Source: Adineta ricciae
Taxonomy: Eukaryota; Rotifera; Eurotatoria; Adinetida; Adinetidae
NCBI GenBank assembly: GCA_905250025.1
Contig: CAJNOJ010000075.1
Coordinates: 310,001 to 374,000, forward strand
Length of the DNA: 64,000 nucleotides
Direction of reading: 5' to 3'
The position numbers and the translations under genes are program-made. This document shows positions 35,201 through 50,200 of the stretch, piece after piece. The notes below the pieces were generated by a model that was not told the origin of the DNA, searched no databases, and saw only the letters and a list, made by a program, of their open reading frames with translations. The first letter of the stretch is position 1; each line of letters begins with the position of its first letter.

Positions 35201-38200
35201 AAGTGTTTGATGATGATGATTATCAATATGATGACGATGCTTATGATCAAGTGGAATCCGATACAACAGAAACTGTATTAGAAACAACGATGGATGTGTC
35301 TCATAGTTCGATTTCAATTGAAGAAGATCAATCAATTGTACGAACCCCTTCGGATATTTTCATCAACCAATATTCTTTCAATAAGCACAAACTCACGAGA
35401 GAACTTTATGAAATAATCAAGAAAATTTATCATTTGATTGATGGAAATGATGTGTTGAAAAGATTTTGTTCAATAGATCCAACATTATCTGATTATCGAT
35501 CGAAATTGAATGAACTTTATCAAAGTTTATCTCATGAAAATCTTGATCTTCGAAAACCATATTTTTTGTTTAACGATGGACCAGTAACAAAAGCAGCGAA
35601 ACAAAGTGGAATTTTATTTTTTGAAGATCTTGATCTGCCCAATCAAACTGTTATTGAAAGATTAAATTCAATGTTTGAAACTAATCGAACATTTACATTA
35701 ACTGAAGATATAACAACATCTGGAACTGACAGACAATTAGAAATTAAATTAACAAAACATTTTCAAATCTTTGCCAGTGTTCATCAAGATGATTTTCATC
35801 AACAAATCAAATTAAGTGCAGCAACACGATCACGTTTTACTCAGATTTATATTTCTCCTTATAATGAAGATGATTTAAAAGATTTAGTTAAAATTCATTT
35901 GAATCAACAAACAAAGTCTTCGGAAGAAATTAATTTAATGTTTTCTCTTCGAACAAAGATTCATTGTGAAATGGAAAATAAATTGTCTAATGATGTTCAT
36001 TTATTATTTCGGTGGATTGATTTTATTAATCAACATAAAAAGGATGTTACTTTGATGGAGAAGATTCTCATTGGTGCTCGTTTTATCTATTTTGATCTTT
36101 TACCAATGGATCGACAATTAACCGTCTTTGATGATTGGTTACAATCACAAAATAAAACACAAGAATTCGGATGTTATCGTCGATTTTTTCAACAATTTCC
36201 CATAATGAATCAAAATGTTTTTAAACTTACTGAAGGACAACTTGTTTTGGATACTTTTGATTTAAGAATTCCTTGTGATGAAAATCAACACGAATTCAAT
36301 CAACGATTGAAGAAATTTGAAGAAAATTTTGTTGCTACATCAACATCGATTAATCAGATCGCTCGTATTTTCACCGCTGTTTCTTGTCGAACTCCATTAT
36401 TACTCGAAGGACCACCTGGTGTTGGTAAAACACAAATTATTCTTCAAATAGCGTCATTAATTGGAATGAAATGTGAAAGAATAAGTTTATCAGGAAATAC
36501 AACACTTGATCAATTAATTGGATGTTATGTTCCTCGATTTGTCAAAAATGTTCGTGTCTTTCAATGGCAACAAGGTCGATTGATTTCAGCTATTCGAGAA
36601 AAACGATGGATTTTACTTGATGAATTGAATTTGGTTTCTCCAGAAGTTCTTCAAGGTTTAGCACCATTGTTTTATCGTTCTACAAAATATTTTCATATTC
36701 GAATGACTGACGAACGAATCTGTTTAGATAATATTCAGATCTTTGCTACGATGAATCCATCAAATATTAACAATGGAAGACATCGATTAGCAAGATCAAT
36801 TCAAAATTTATTTGCTCTTGTTCAAGTTGATGATTATCATGAAGAAGAAATACAAATGATTCTTCACAGATGGTTCGCAAATGTTCAAATAAATAATGAG
36901 CAAATCAATGCGTTGTTTCAATTACATCTTTCATTCAAATTACAACTTTCACAAGGTGTTCTTAGTCGAACAAGAGCCTCTTATAATGTTAATCTGAGAG
37001 ATTTAGCTAAATTTCGTGATGTTTTTTGTAGTTTAATCAATAGTCAATTATTTCATGAAGATGCACAAATGATTTCATCTGTGGATAAGAATTTTCTTAT
37101 TCTTCATTCTCTCCGAAAATCTGCTCAGATTGTTTATGCTAATCAGTATCAAGATGAAAATGATTTTCAGCACGCATCAAATATGATTAATGAAATATTT
37201 CCAATTTCAATAGAATTCCAGGAAAATGCTCGTTTTATTGAAACATCATCATCGTCAACATTTATTCGTATTGGATCGATTTGTATGAAAAAAGGTTCTC
37301 ATTTTCAATCCACATTTACATCTGAATTAATTCATACAAAAAGAACGATTGAACAATTAGAACTTCTTGCTGCTGTGTGTCAATCGAAACGAACGATTTT
37401 ACTTGAAGGTGATGTGTGTTCAGGGAAAACTTCCTTAGTTATTGAATTAGCTCGATTGACACAAAATAAACTCGTTCTTATACCTTTACATGAGAATTTT
37501 CAAAGTAGTGATCTTATTGGTTCATTGTTACCATCGATCTTTGATAAAAATCAACATCCAGAATTCGTTAAAATCGATGAATTATTTCATGAAATCGAGA
37601 AATTCATTTTAATGAACATTCTGCCAATTCTTTCAAATATTTATATTGATTTTCAACCATTTTCATTGCTGAAAAGTATTCTTCAATTGAGAAAGTCCAT
37701 ATCGAAAGGAAATTTGAAAGAATTTTGTGCTTTTCAAATCGAATCACTAAAGCAAATGATCGATCTTCTAAAAAAATTCAATCAAATCGAAGAACAAAAA
37801 GTGAAAACATTTGTAACTCATTATCAAAAGAAACTTGTCGATGCAATGGAAATATTGGAAAATATTCAAACAAATCTCACAACAGAAATGGCATTTACTT
37901 TCGTTGAATCCGAATTGATTCAAGCGATGACCTATGGTTCATGGGTTCTTCTCGATAATCTAAATAGTGCATCGATTGATGTTTTGGAACGTTTAAATTC
38001 ATTAACTGAAGAAGATTCTTTTCTTTATTTACACGAACATCCTGATCAAAGAATTTTTAAAAGATCAGATGGAACTATTCATGAAAATTTTCGTTTATTT
38101 ACAACAGCAAATTTCAATCGAATATATTCGAATAAATTATCAGAAGCATTTTTAACTCGTGTCATTCGATTTTCTTTACCACAAATTGATCAAACTGATC

Positions 38201-41200
38201 AACTTGAACATCTTGTCAAGACTCAACTTGCTGATCTTTCTGGTGGACATGAATTTGCTCAAGTGTTTGTTACAATGCATCGATATGTGAAAGAAAATGT
38301 TGTTAAACAACAATTGATTTATCCAAATCATTTTCAAGTAACTTATCGTTTATTACAACAATGTCTCCAAACATTCAAATCTTTTCTAAAGACAAATCTC
38401 TCATCTGTTGACGCTTGTGTTTATTCTCTTTTTCGTTCTTATTGTTCATCATTATCAAATGATGAACAACATCGAACATTTCTTCGTCAATTAGATGAAG
38501 TTATTGTTTCATTAAATCTTCATTTATCATCAACGATATTCTCAGCACCCGTTTCGTTCAACAATAATCGAGATGAACAAATTCTTCAATTGAAAATGAT
38601 TTCATTGGAACGATTTATGATGACATTATCTATCAATGTAATTGAATTTCTTCCTTCGGATCAAATTCGAAATGTTTTGTTGTTCATTCTCGATGAAATT
38701 CTATTACATATCTTCCCAAATAATGTGGAATTAATTGAAGCAAAAAATCGTTTAGTCAATGAAGATCAAACTGAACTGATTTTGGAAATTGTTAAACGAT
38801 CAATACAAATTGAAAACATTGAAAAACAATTGACATTAGAAATATTTATCGAAAATGTTCTCAAATCATTGCAAATCTATGTTGAAAATATATCAATAGC
38901 ACTGGAAGATTATATTCTCAACTGTTCATATACCGATGTTCAGCAACGACGATGTTTTATTCAAAGAATTCTTTCTGTTATCGAGATTTTCTCTCAATTT
39001 TTCAATTATTTAACATTTTCGAAACGTTTCCGTGGAATTTCATCGTGTTTTCAATCTCTCGTTGCTTTTCGAGATCAGTTAAATCCATTGAAAATCCTCA
39101 TTGAACCCTCGTTTATTGAATTTCGAAGTAAATATTGGGAAACAATTACGAAAGATTTGACAATCAACATAAATCTTCTTTGTGTTTTTGAAGAACTTCA
39201 ATCAAAACCAATTCGATTTGTAGATAAACAAATTCGACGATTGATCGAAGGATTTCTTTTGTCCAACACTTGTTCATCAACAAGTCGTGATCTTTTACAG
39301 AAATATCTCATCATTTTAGAATTTATTCGAATTCATTGGACTTTTAAAGATTATTTGAATAAATCAATTCGTCAATCATTACAAGAAAATGTTTCAATTA
39401 CCGAACAATTTCTTCTCGAATGTGATCTCAAATATGCTTCATTGGATTTACATCGACAAATTGATAAACTAATCGAACAAACAGTGAGGAAATTACCAGC
39501 TGAAGTTGAATCTGATCAAATCAATGACGATTTTCTTCGAATAAAACAACAATTAGAAAATGAAAGAAAACAATTTGAAGATTTACAAAATGAAATTGAT
39601 GAAATTCAGCGACGTCTCAAGAAATCAAATGATGAAGAAATCTCACCATTCTTGGATTTTATAACACCGAATGTCGCGATTCTTCAACCATTTGGAGAAA
39701 ATCTTCAATCAAAAGATCATGAAATTCAAAGTCAACTTTGTTTAAAACAAAAAGATTTAGAAAAATTGAGTCAACAAATACAACGATCAACACAACAATT
39801 CAACGAAATCAAAGAGAAATATAAGAAATATCTTGATAAAGCAAGTGAAGCGCGAAATGTGTTTCGTTCCTCTTTGGAAAATATTCTTCAACTTTCATCA
39901 TTTGATAAACTTCGTTTGAATTATGAGAAAAGTAATACAGAACAATTAAATCAATTATGCGAATGTTTTCATCGATATCATTCAAAATTGAAATTTACTA
40001 CTAAAGATTTTCCTATCGATTTCAATTCTTTGATAAATACAACGAATATTAAACAATTACTTGGTAATGAACAAATTAGAAGATCACCTTTGTTTTTCTT
40101 CATTTCCACATTTTATTGTCTTCCACAATTTTCACATGAAATTTCTATTCGAATTTTCTCCAATTGGAATCAATTAATCGAACAGAATATCGATATTAAT
40201 TCATTTAATGCAAATCTCGAGTTATTTTTTTGTCCAAATCAAAATCCCAACGATTGTGCTCGTCTCAAATTTCTTCGCGAAGATCAACAATTCACCGTGA
40301 ATATTTTCAGTTTGAATCGACAATTTCCTCTTGACGAATTACAAAATTATTTCGAAAATCTTTTACCTTTGAATATTGATTTATATATTGAACAAATGAA
40401 TTCATTCAATAATCAAAATCTTCTCTCAAATGATCATCCAGATCTTTTCTCTTTTTGTTGTTTATTACAAATAATGAATGAAATACATCAAAGTGAACAA
40501 GATAAACTCTATGAACAAGGTTTAAACATTATTCAACGATTAATTGATAAAAATCCACTTCGAACGCGAATTTCACCTGCTATTACTTATCATCAAGTTT
40601 GTTCATTGAGAAATCAAGCTGAACTTTATTATCGAAATGAAATCAATGAAATGAATCAATGGTCAATCTGTGTACTTCAATTGTGGAATTTGTTGAAACC
40701 TTTTCAAATTGAATTTTCTTCTTCAACTTGTCAAACTATTGAAGATGATCTTCATAATACAATCAAATCATTAAAAATTCAAACTCTTAATGCACGTCTT
40801 GTTTCATTAGCCTTTTTAGAAACTCAATCGAATTCATTTGTTTCGAAACATTTAATTGCAAATAGTTTAACAATCGATAAACATCCCATCACTAAACAAT
40901 CAATTGATGAATATTCATTTCTTCTCAATGCAATACAAAAAAGTCAATTACTAATGAAATTAATCATTGAATTTGTGATTAATAATGATAAACTCGATTT
41001 GGAAAAGATTTACCAAAAAATGATTGATTTTGTTGATTATTTACAAAAAATTTTTCATTCGATCTTTTCCGTAATTGATATGAAAAACGTAGTTTTACAT
41101 ATCTCTCAACATTATTCGAAAGAACAATTAAACGAATTTCAAAAGATTATCAATGAATTTCTGAGTAACATCGATTTTCCATCAATGTTAATACGAAAAC

Positions 41201-44200
41201 ACAATTTGGAAAATTTCATCTCAAATCTTTGGCCAATGTTTGATATTCAACGAAAACCTTTAACACTTATCAATACACATTCAATTATTCGACGTTCAAG
41301 TTCATTTGAAAGTCTCCTTTGTCGTCGAGAAATGATTGAAAAAACAATTGAAGAAATTCGTTGCAATTTAATTGATATTCTTTCACGAATTAATCAACTT
41401 CCCTTAAAACCACATGAATTAATTCGTCAAATTCATTCAACAATATACGAATTAAAAAGCTTCAATATTGATCAAAATAATGATAATCATTTGAAAATAT
41501 TTCGAAATAAGGAAAAACAAATTATTCAATCTTATGAATTATATCGAATAGAAATTAAGAATTATAAATCATTACAAATTTATTTACCATTCGATCGACC
41601 AATTAGTAATTTAAATGAACAACAAATTCGTATTACTCATCCAATTGAGATCGATTTGACGAAGAATTTTGAAGAATTTGAAAGAATTCAAGAGAATATT
41701 TTTCAACGAAGTCATTGTAAAACATTATTTGATGTTGATCAACTTCCACGTTTAGTTCACACATCAATTATTAATCAATTGTGGCTTCATACTCTTTCTT
41801 TGTTTAATAAAGAAAATTATGAAGAATTCAAATCATCTTTAATGCTTTTAAATGATGATTTAACTATCAAATATAATTGTCAATCAAATGAAAAGTTCTT
41901 TTTTAACGAAATTATTAGAATTTATTCTCAACATCGATGTCAATTGTTAATAAATGAATGGAAACAAAAGGAAAGTCTTTCAAATTATCGTTTAGTAGCA
42001 GATTTTATTCGTACTTTCAAACATTGGCCTCGTAATCTTCATGTCAATATGTTTAATCTACTTGATCATATTCAAATGTTCAATGATATTTTCAATAATA
42101 CACGAAATAGATTGAAAAACTATACAACAGAAATGATTTGTGATTTATTACCAATAGAAATTCGACCTGAAGATTTAATTTGTTTTTTTGCACCACAATA
42201 TACAACAATTATCAATGAATTGATAAAAAAACTTGAACAAATCGATGAGAAATTATCGTGTAAGATTGATGAAATTGAACCGATCTCTTTAACTTTTCTT
42301 GATCCATCAACGGATGAGAAATCACATGGTTTAGTAAGTTTCTTCTATTATGATCAACATTCGCGAAAAATTCCTTTATTCGATGAGAGAAAACATATTC
42401 ATTATATTATTGACCGAACATGTCAATATCTTCAACAACTAATCAACACCATTATTGATAATAATTCTCAAAAATCAAATCTACTTTCAATTGCCACCAG
42501 TTACAAACAATTGTTTCCTCTTCAGATTTCATTGTCCTGTGCATTTTTAATAATTAGTGATTGGTCAGCAATGTGTTTAGAAGATTCTCCGACATTTGTT
42601 GAACATTTAGTTTTAAGGAAATTCGACGAAATCCAAAATCAGATCAAACAAATGGAAACAAATTTGAAACAAATGACAAATCAATTGACGAAATCTTCCA
42701 TCGAACTTGAAGAAAAAGAAAAATATCGAAAAGAAATTGAGAAAGAGTTAAAACATCGATCCAATTGTGAATTCATCGTTCAACAACGTCTCGAACAAGA
42801 TTACAATGTTACCAATAACAAATGTCAAATAATGCATAGTGAACATCAACGACAACGAGAAAATGTCGAATTCTTACAAAATCAATTGAAAGATTTTCGT
42901 CTTTCAGCACAACAACAAATGAAGAATGAACAGATTCAATGGTTTGATCGCTTTAAACAATCATTCAACCAAATTTCCCATTTAATAAGACGTTTTATCA
43001 TTCCACAGAATCATCATGACATGTGCGAACAAATACCAAATCATGATGAATGTTTAACTGCATTAGTTGATTTCTTCAATCACGATCTTTTTCAATCGAT
43101 CGAAGACAAAAGATTTAATAATGATGAGATTTATCAATTGAACGAACAACAGATTGAATCTTTTATGAAAGATTTACGTGAATTAGCAAATGAATTACAA
43201 GAAAGTGATACAATGTTCTCTTTCTTACATTTCTATTTCAATGTCATATCAATGTCATTGTGTTCATTGAAAAATTCGATTTTTAATTGGAAAAATTATT
43301 TGAAAACAATTCAAAGTTCAGAAATTGAATCTTTTATTTCAAATGGAACAAAAGAAATTCTTTGTCAATTGAAATCTTCTTTAATAACAAAATCTTTTCA
43401 ATTTATTCATCTTGTTCGTAATGCTCACGAATACGATGAAGTTAAAAGATCAGCTGAAGAAATTTATAAAACTCTTCGATGTCAAACTGATCGAATAATC
43501 AATCATCTCATAAGTCAACGATTATCCGAACAAGTTCAAAATCTTTTCAATGATTTTAATCAATTCATAATTAATCTTTTATTAATTGGTTGTAAATATT
43601 CACAAAAACAATTTCAAATTGAACACACATTAGATGATTTACTTATTGGTTTTACGTTTGAGACAATTGATTTGAAATCTTTAAACAAAGAAATTGATTT
43701 ACTTCAATTACTTGATGATTATGAAATTCAAATCAAATCACATATGAATAGTTTATCAAACATTATTTTACATTTAACATTTGATTTTAATTCAAGTTTA
43801 TATTCAAATTTTGAAGAACTCAATCAATTAAATCTTTCATTTATTGAACTTGTTGTTCCAACTGCTTTTATGATCGAAAAAACTTGGTCAACTATTCTCA
43901 CATTATTTCATCAAATCAAATTTCATCTTTTCACCGACGAATTTTCTCTTTTTCTATCAATTGCTAAGGAATTCGAAAAATTTGTTCATTCTTCATATGA
44001 AACTAAAAATCAATTCATTTTTCTTGATTCAAAATTTGATATTCAATGTTTTGAACAGATTTCGAACTTTCTCAATACTCTTTGTGATTTGTTGATTCGA
44101 CGACGAGCAAATATTCATTCATTTTGTAATGAAATGAAAGAACGATGGAATTTAACTTGTCGCGAACTTTTCCAAGGATTTATCAAAGTCAAATTAATCG

Positions 44201-47200
44201 TCTTGAATAGAAATATCGAAAAATATCGACGAATAGAAAAAGATTTTCATTCACAGACAAATCGAGAAACAATGAAATTAGCTGCGATTGATCCAATTCT
44301 TGTGAAAAGAAAAGATCTTCAAAATCAAAATGAACAATGGATCAAATTAAAACATCTTCAAGTTCTTTATCATTTACTTTATCACGGATTGAATCAATTT
44401 GCAAGAAAATTCGATGAAATTCCAATTCAATTGATTGGCTATCAATTAACAATGATTTTCTTGAACAAAACTACAAAAATATTTCAACAAGCAGAAGATC
44501 TCTTCCTTCAATATTCAATATTTGACGTCGTCGATGATCGTTCATCGATTTTATATGAATTACTCAATGAAATTTTTCAATTGGAAAATAAATTCTTCAA
44601 TGAAACATATTTAGTCTTATTGAAGACACAACTCGAAGAACTTTATGAAAAGAATTGGCAATTAAATGATAAATTAATATCAACCAATTCATCTTCTACG
44701 CAATGGAAATCAGCGAGTCTCGCGTTTCTCAATCTTCGATATGAAACACGAAAGAAAATGCTCAACAAGACAAATCAATCGATAAACTTAAAATATAAAG
44801 AACAAATTCCATTGATTATTGAAGATGTTCGAAAAAGAATTCAAGTTGAGCAATGGGGTAATGAACAAATCTTTACTTTAGCCACATCACAGTTTTTAGT
44901 GAAAAAGCTTATGAATCTTTATGAACGCTATGAAAAGTCACTAAATCTACAAAAAATTGATTTTAGAGAAATATTTCCAACAACGAAAAATGTTTTCACT
45001 TTTGAAATCTTTTCTAACGAAATTGTCTCGGTTAATCTTCATTTTTGGGTTAATGATCAAGATCAAAGTGATATTCAATTTCCTATGAAAATTTCTCGTC
45101 GTCAATCTCAAGTCTCATTTGTTATTAATACAACAATTAAACAAATCTCCATTGAAATCAATTCACAATTTGGACCAAGAATATCTTGGACAGATCTTGT
45201 CAATCGTGCAATGACTTATCGATACTCTAATGACTTCTATATTAACATCACTCGTCGATATGAAAGTTCTCTCAATTATATTGTTGATCGACACGAAAAT
45301 TCTCTGGAAAACAGATCTTTTGACGAACTTAGTACCACTATTGATCAATTAGATAATGATTTCACTCAAATTATCCAATCTGAGAACGAACATCAATTAT
45401 GGGAAAACTCACCGATCACTCGTGGTCTAAAGAGTTTGAATAATTGTTTTGAGAAAGTCAAAGAACTTCTTCGAATTCGTCGATTAAATCCGGAAGATTT
45501 GAAAAATGATGAAAATATCGAACAAATCTTTGCAATTCTTCCGAATTTAGAGAAATTCCGACAATCGGAGAACTTCTTAGAAATTGATGAACTGCAATCG
45601 ATTATCGTTCCAAGTGAAATTGTCGATGATAATGACGCAGCACTTCAAACAGATTTCGTTTATGTTTGGACAAAATCAATGGAAAAAGCGTATCTTCAAG
45701 CAAAGAAAAGTCTGTTAGAAATTATTCCAAAGATTCAACAACGATTTTCTGCTATTTGTTCGATTAAAGTTCATTTATTGTTAATTTATGCTTGTTCGAA
45801 CAATCGAATAAATCGACAAGACAAATTCAATGAAATGATCGATGATTGTCAAAAGTTATTTCAATATTCAACAAAAATTCATCTTGATAAAGAAAAACAA
45901 ATGTTGGATGAAGCACAAAGATTCTTCCAGAAACGTCAAAATCCCACAAAACTTCACAAAGAAGTGCAAATGTTAATGAAAATCAATGAATTTACAATTG
46001 AAGATGAACTTGACGAAGCATTTCATCATTCTCGAATGGATCGTGATGTTCATTTATGGTTAACTTTTGATCCAGAGACCGATTCGATTGTTGCTCATCC
46101 AAATCCAGCTCAATTAAATTTTGGTATCGCCCTCCGTTATGTTAATCAACAAATCATTCAACGGATTTATATTCATAACTGTTCACAACAGAAATTTACT
46201 TTGAAAGTTGAACGAATTCCAACCAATGATGATGTTTTTCATTTGAATAACGAAGAAATTCTTCTCAACAATGGTCAAATGGGAGAATTCGAAGTTTTAT
46301 TAAAACCTTTCACTAAAAGTCAACAAATTGAAGAAAATTTCAGTTTGAAAATCAATGAGAAGACAACATTAATTAATGCAATCAAAGCAACAGTACGCAT
46401 CGTCAATGTTGATGTCGAACTTTCCGAATCCAAGATCGATTTTGGTGTTGTTCCCTGTCGTGGACGACCAATTGAGAAAACAATTTTCATTACCAATGTT
46501 TTACCATGTGCAGTACGTGTCAGAGGACAAATCGTGTCAAATGAAAATCAGAATTTTCATTCAAAATTGACGATTTTAGAAAAAGATTTGATTTTAAAAA
46601 TTGATGATAAATTACCATTTCGAATAATTCTTCAACCAACAGAAAATGTCGAAGAAATCATTCACGCTGATCTCTCACTTGCTGTCGACACCGGAAAGAA
46701 TCTCAAATGGATTCCAATTTCAGCAAATGTTCAAAAGAGTTCATTGAAGATCTTCTATGAAGATCAATTAATTCTTAACAATGTTCAATCAGGAGAGATT
46801 TTTCTTCAGAATTTTTATCCTGGTGAACAAAGAAAAATTCCATTGAAAATGATCAATAATGGTTCTGTTGATTATGCCATTCAATTATCATCTAATGATG
46901 AAGAAATTCAAGTTGAAGATCAACAAATTGATTTACCAAAAGATATCAGAAAAATAATTGAAATTCAATTCAATATTTCTGAACAAATCATTCGAAAAGA
47001 ACTTTGTCTAAACATTGATTTTGTAAATATTCATCGTCGATGTCAAATTCTCTTTAAATGTCATGTTGTTCGACCTTCATTAAAATATCATTTACGCGAT
47101 AGTGATCGCGATCATACAATTATCATCGAGAATGAACATCAACTGCAAAATCTTTGGAATTCCAATAAACATCAATTGGAATCGATTGATCATCAAGTTA

Positions 47201-50200
47201 TATTCAAAAACAATGGACTTGTGGCAGCAACACTTCAACTAGATCAATCGTGTTCCTTACCTGATGAACTTCGAGTTCAACCAAATGAAGCAATTATTCA
47301 ACCACAATCAAAATTCATTGTTAAACTTCGTTATAAACCGAAAGATTTTCATTCATTTCAACATCTCATTCGTTTCTTGAGTAACACGTCGACAAAGATC
47401 ATTGAAATTCCTTATTCTCTTAGATTTCAACGACCAATTCTAAGTATAAATCCAGGTTGTGTCATTGATGTTGGTTTAATTACATTTGGAACAATAATTC
47501 GAAAAAAACTTTTCAATGTGAAAAACCTTGGTGAATCTGATCTTCGAATACGTTTCAAAGGACCTTTCTTTAAAAATTCCATTGTTAAAGAATTAGATCT
47601 GGAAAATCCATCTAAAGCATCCTCGACCACATCAGCTGTAACCGAAAATGGTTTTATCATTTCACCAAAAATGAGTCGTTCATTTCTCGTGAAAATTTTT
47701 TGCGAAAATCATTCATCGATTTCAAATTTACCAAATCTTGTTGTTCTCGGCGGTTATAAACTCATCACTTCATGCGATCCGATTATAAGTATTGATGGAA
47801 ATCTTGTTAATCGAGAATGGACAATTCTTCTTATCGGTCATAGTCGATCAATTCCACTTTTGAATCAACCAACCGAGTCACATTGCCAATCTTGGTCATC
47901 ATTGAGACTACTTCAGCCTGAATGGCTTCGTTCAATTTGTCAAAATTATCAAGATTTATCATCGTATGTTTCTCTCATCATTTTTGTTTCTCTTGCTCAT
48001 ATTTGTGGTTCACAACAAACAACTGATTCTTTACCGATTTCTGTCGACGAATGGAAATCATTTTGTAAAACAATCAGCACCGGAAATCATCAAATTTCTC
48101 TTGATATGTTTGACAAGAACGAAAGAATCGACGAAAATCTTTACATTTTATTGAAACTACTTCAAAATCAAGACTTCAATTCTTCATTTTTTTATCATTC
48201 AGCCATTTTCTTGAAGTCAGTTGATAATGAATTAACAATGGGCGCACAATTGTTTTCTTGTACGAATTCATCGAGGAACATCGATGAATCGATTACTTTT
48301 CAATACTATATCAATTATTTATATAAATTTTATAGAGAATCAAATCTTAAAGAATCGATTCGAAATTCTTTTAAATTGGTTTATCGTTGTTTTGCTAAAG
48401 ATCCGAAAATGAATCAATCAATTGTTGGTTTTGTTCATTTCCTCTATGGAACACTTGAAATGAAAACAGTTGATGAAATTCTCGATAAATTCTTGTCAAT
48501 GTTACCCAAAACGCATTCAATTTGTGAATTATTCTCCTTACAAGAAGATTTTCAATGGAAAATTCGTTTACTTATGATTGATGATGAAATTCGAGATGTT
48601 ATTATGAAATTAATCAATGAAGATTGTCAAACATTAATTGATCTGAATTGTAAATTTATCGATCAACAATCATCGAAGATGTGGAAACGTCAAATTCTAC
48701 TTTTACTTCGAATTATTACGAAACCTTGGAGAAAATTGAAGGATCATCAAAGAATACAGATTTTCAACGATATGTTTGCTGATTATACTGATTTTCTTTC
48801 AATCTTAATTGAAACAAATGAAAATTCTTCAAAAATGACGAAATGGATTTCGATTTCCAAATTTATTTTTGAAAAACTTCATTGTTTAACATCGTTTGAT
48901 GAAATTTGTTCACTTTTTCAAACATCGAATGAAAATCAAATATTGGAATTACTTCGATCATTTCCTCATCTTGAACATATTCATTATGATTTAGCCAAAC
49001 AAATCTTGACATGTCAAAAATCGATCAATGAAGATCATTATCCGATTTCTTCATTTGTTGAGATCGTTTCAAAAATATCGAATTTCACCAAAGATCAGAA
49101 ACATTCTGCACAAATGTCTTTCATTTCAGCTTGGAAATTAACACAAATTGTCAACGAAGTCAATACAAGAGTTTGTGACGTAATTGAAGAAATTCTTTTA
49201 TTTTTTTATACTTTAAATATTGATAAACATTGGTCATTAATTCGTGAATCATTGAAACAAATTTCAATTCATCCGTCTTGGCAAACAATGATGCGTTTAG
49301 TGAATTTAATTAATGAAGATTATTCAGTAAATAAACATATCGAGCAATTTCATTGTCAAACGAATCAAGAAGAGATGTTACAAAGTGTTTTTCAATTATG
49401 TTGTGATCTTTCATCTGATCGAGATGGGAATTTCTGTGAAAGAAATTTCCAAATTACTCCAATCGATTCTCCATCGAAGATGAATATCTTGAAGAGTATT
49501 CAACCGGTTGTTTCAGGTCAATTAAGACAAACAATTGATTTAATACTCCAATCGATGGAAATATTTGAAAAAATCTTTTCAAATGCTGACAATTTCGATC
49601 TTCTTCCATTGGAAATTCTTCCATTAATGTGGCAAACAGTATTTCATCTTGTTGATGAAGACTTAGTACGAAGTTTTCAAGCTATTTCAGCAATTCTCGT
49701 CTCTTTCCAAAGTTTAATAATGTTCAAAGGCGAATCTTTCTGCCAACAACTTTTCACGAGTAATTTATCATCAGCATTTTGTATTTTGGCACATTATCGA
49801 GAAAAGGATCTTTCGAAAACGAAATCTTCAACTTCTTCATCGAATATTTCATCTATTTTCACATTGATTCAAACTCGAATAGAACAAAATAATATTTCAC
49901 CATCGAATTCAATTCCATTCGAAGTCAAACAATGGATTATTCCAATTGAAAAACATCCACCGGAAAATCTCCTTCTTCCTAAAATAGATTTATATTCAGC
50001 AGCAACGCTGAAAACAATGGAGAACACAGTTATGAAATATGTAAATCGTTCAAACGTGCCAAAAATCTCCCTTGATACTCTTGACAATATCGAATCTTTA
50101 GTCAATTGGCTATTTGATGAAGAAACTGCTATTACTGAATGGTATGATGCCTTTGTAACATTCAATGTTCTTGTTTGTCAATCATCTACAAATGAGAAAC

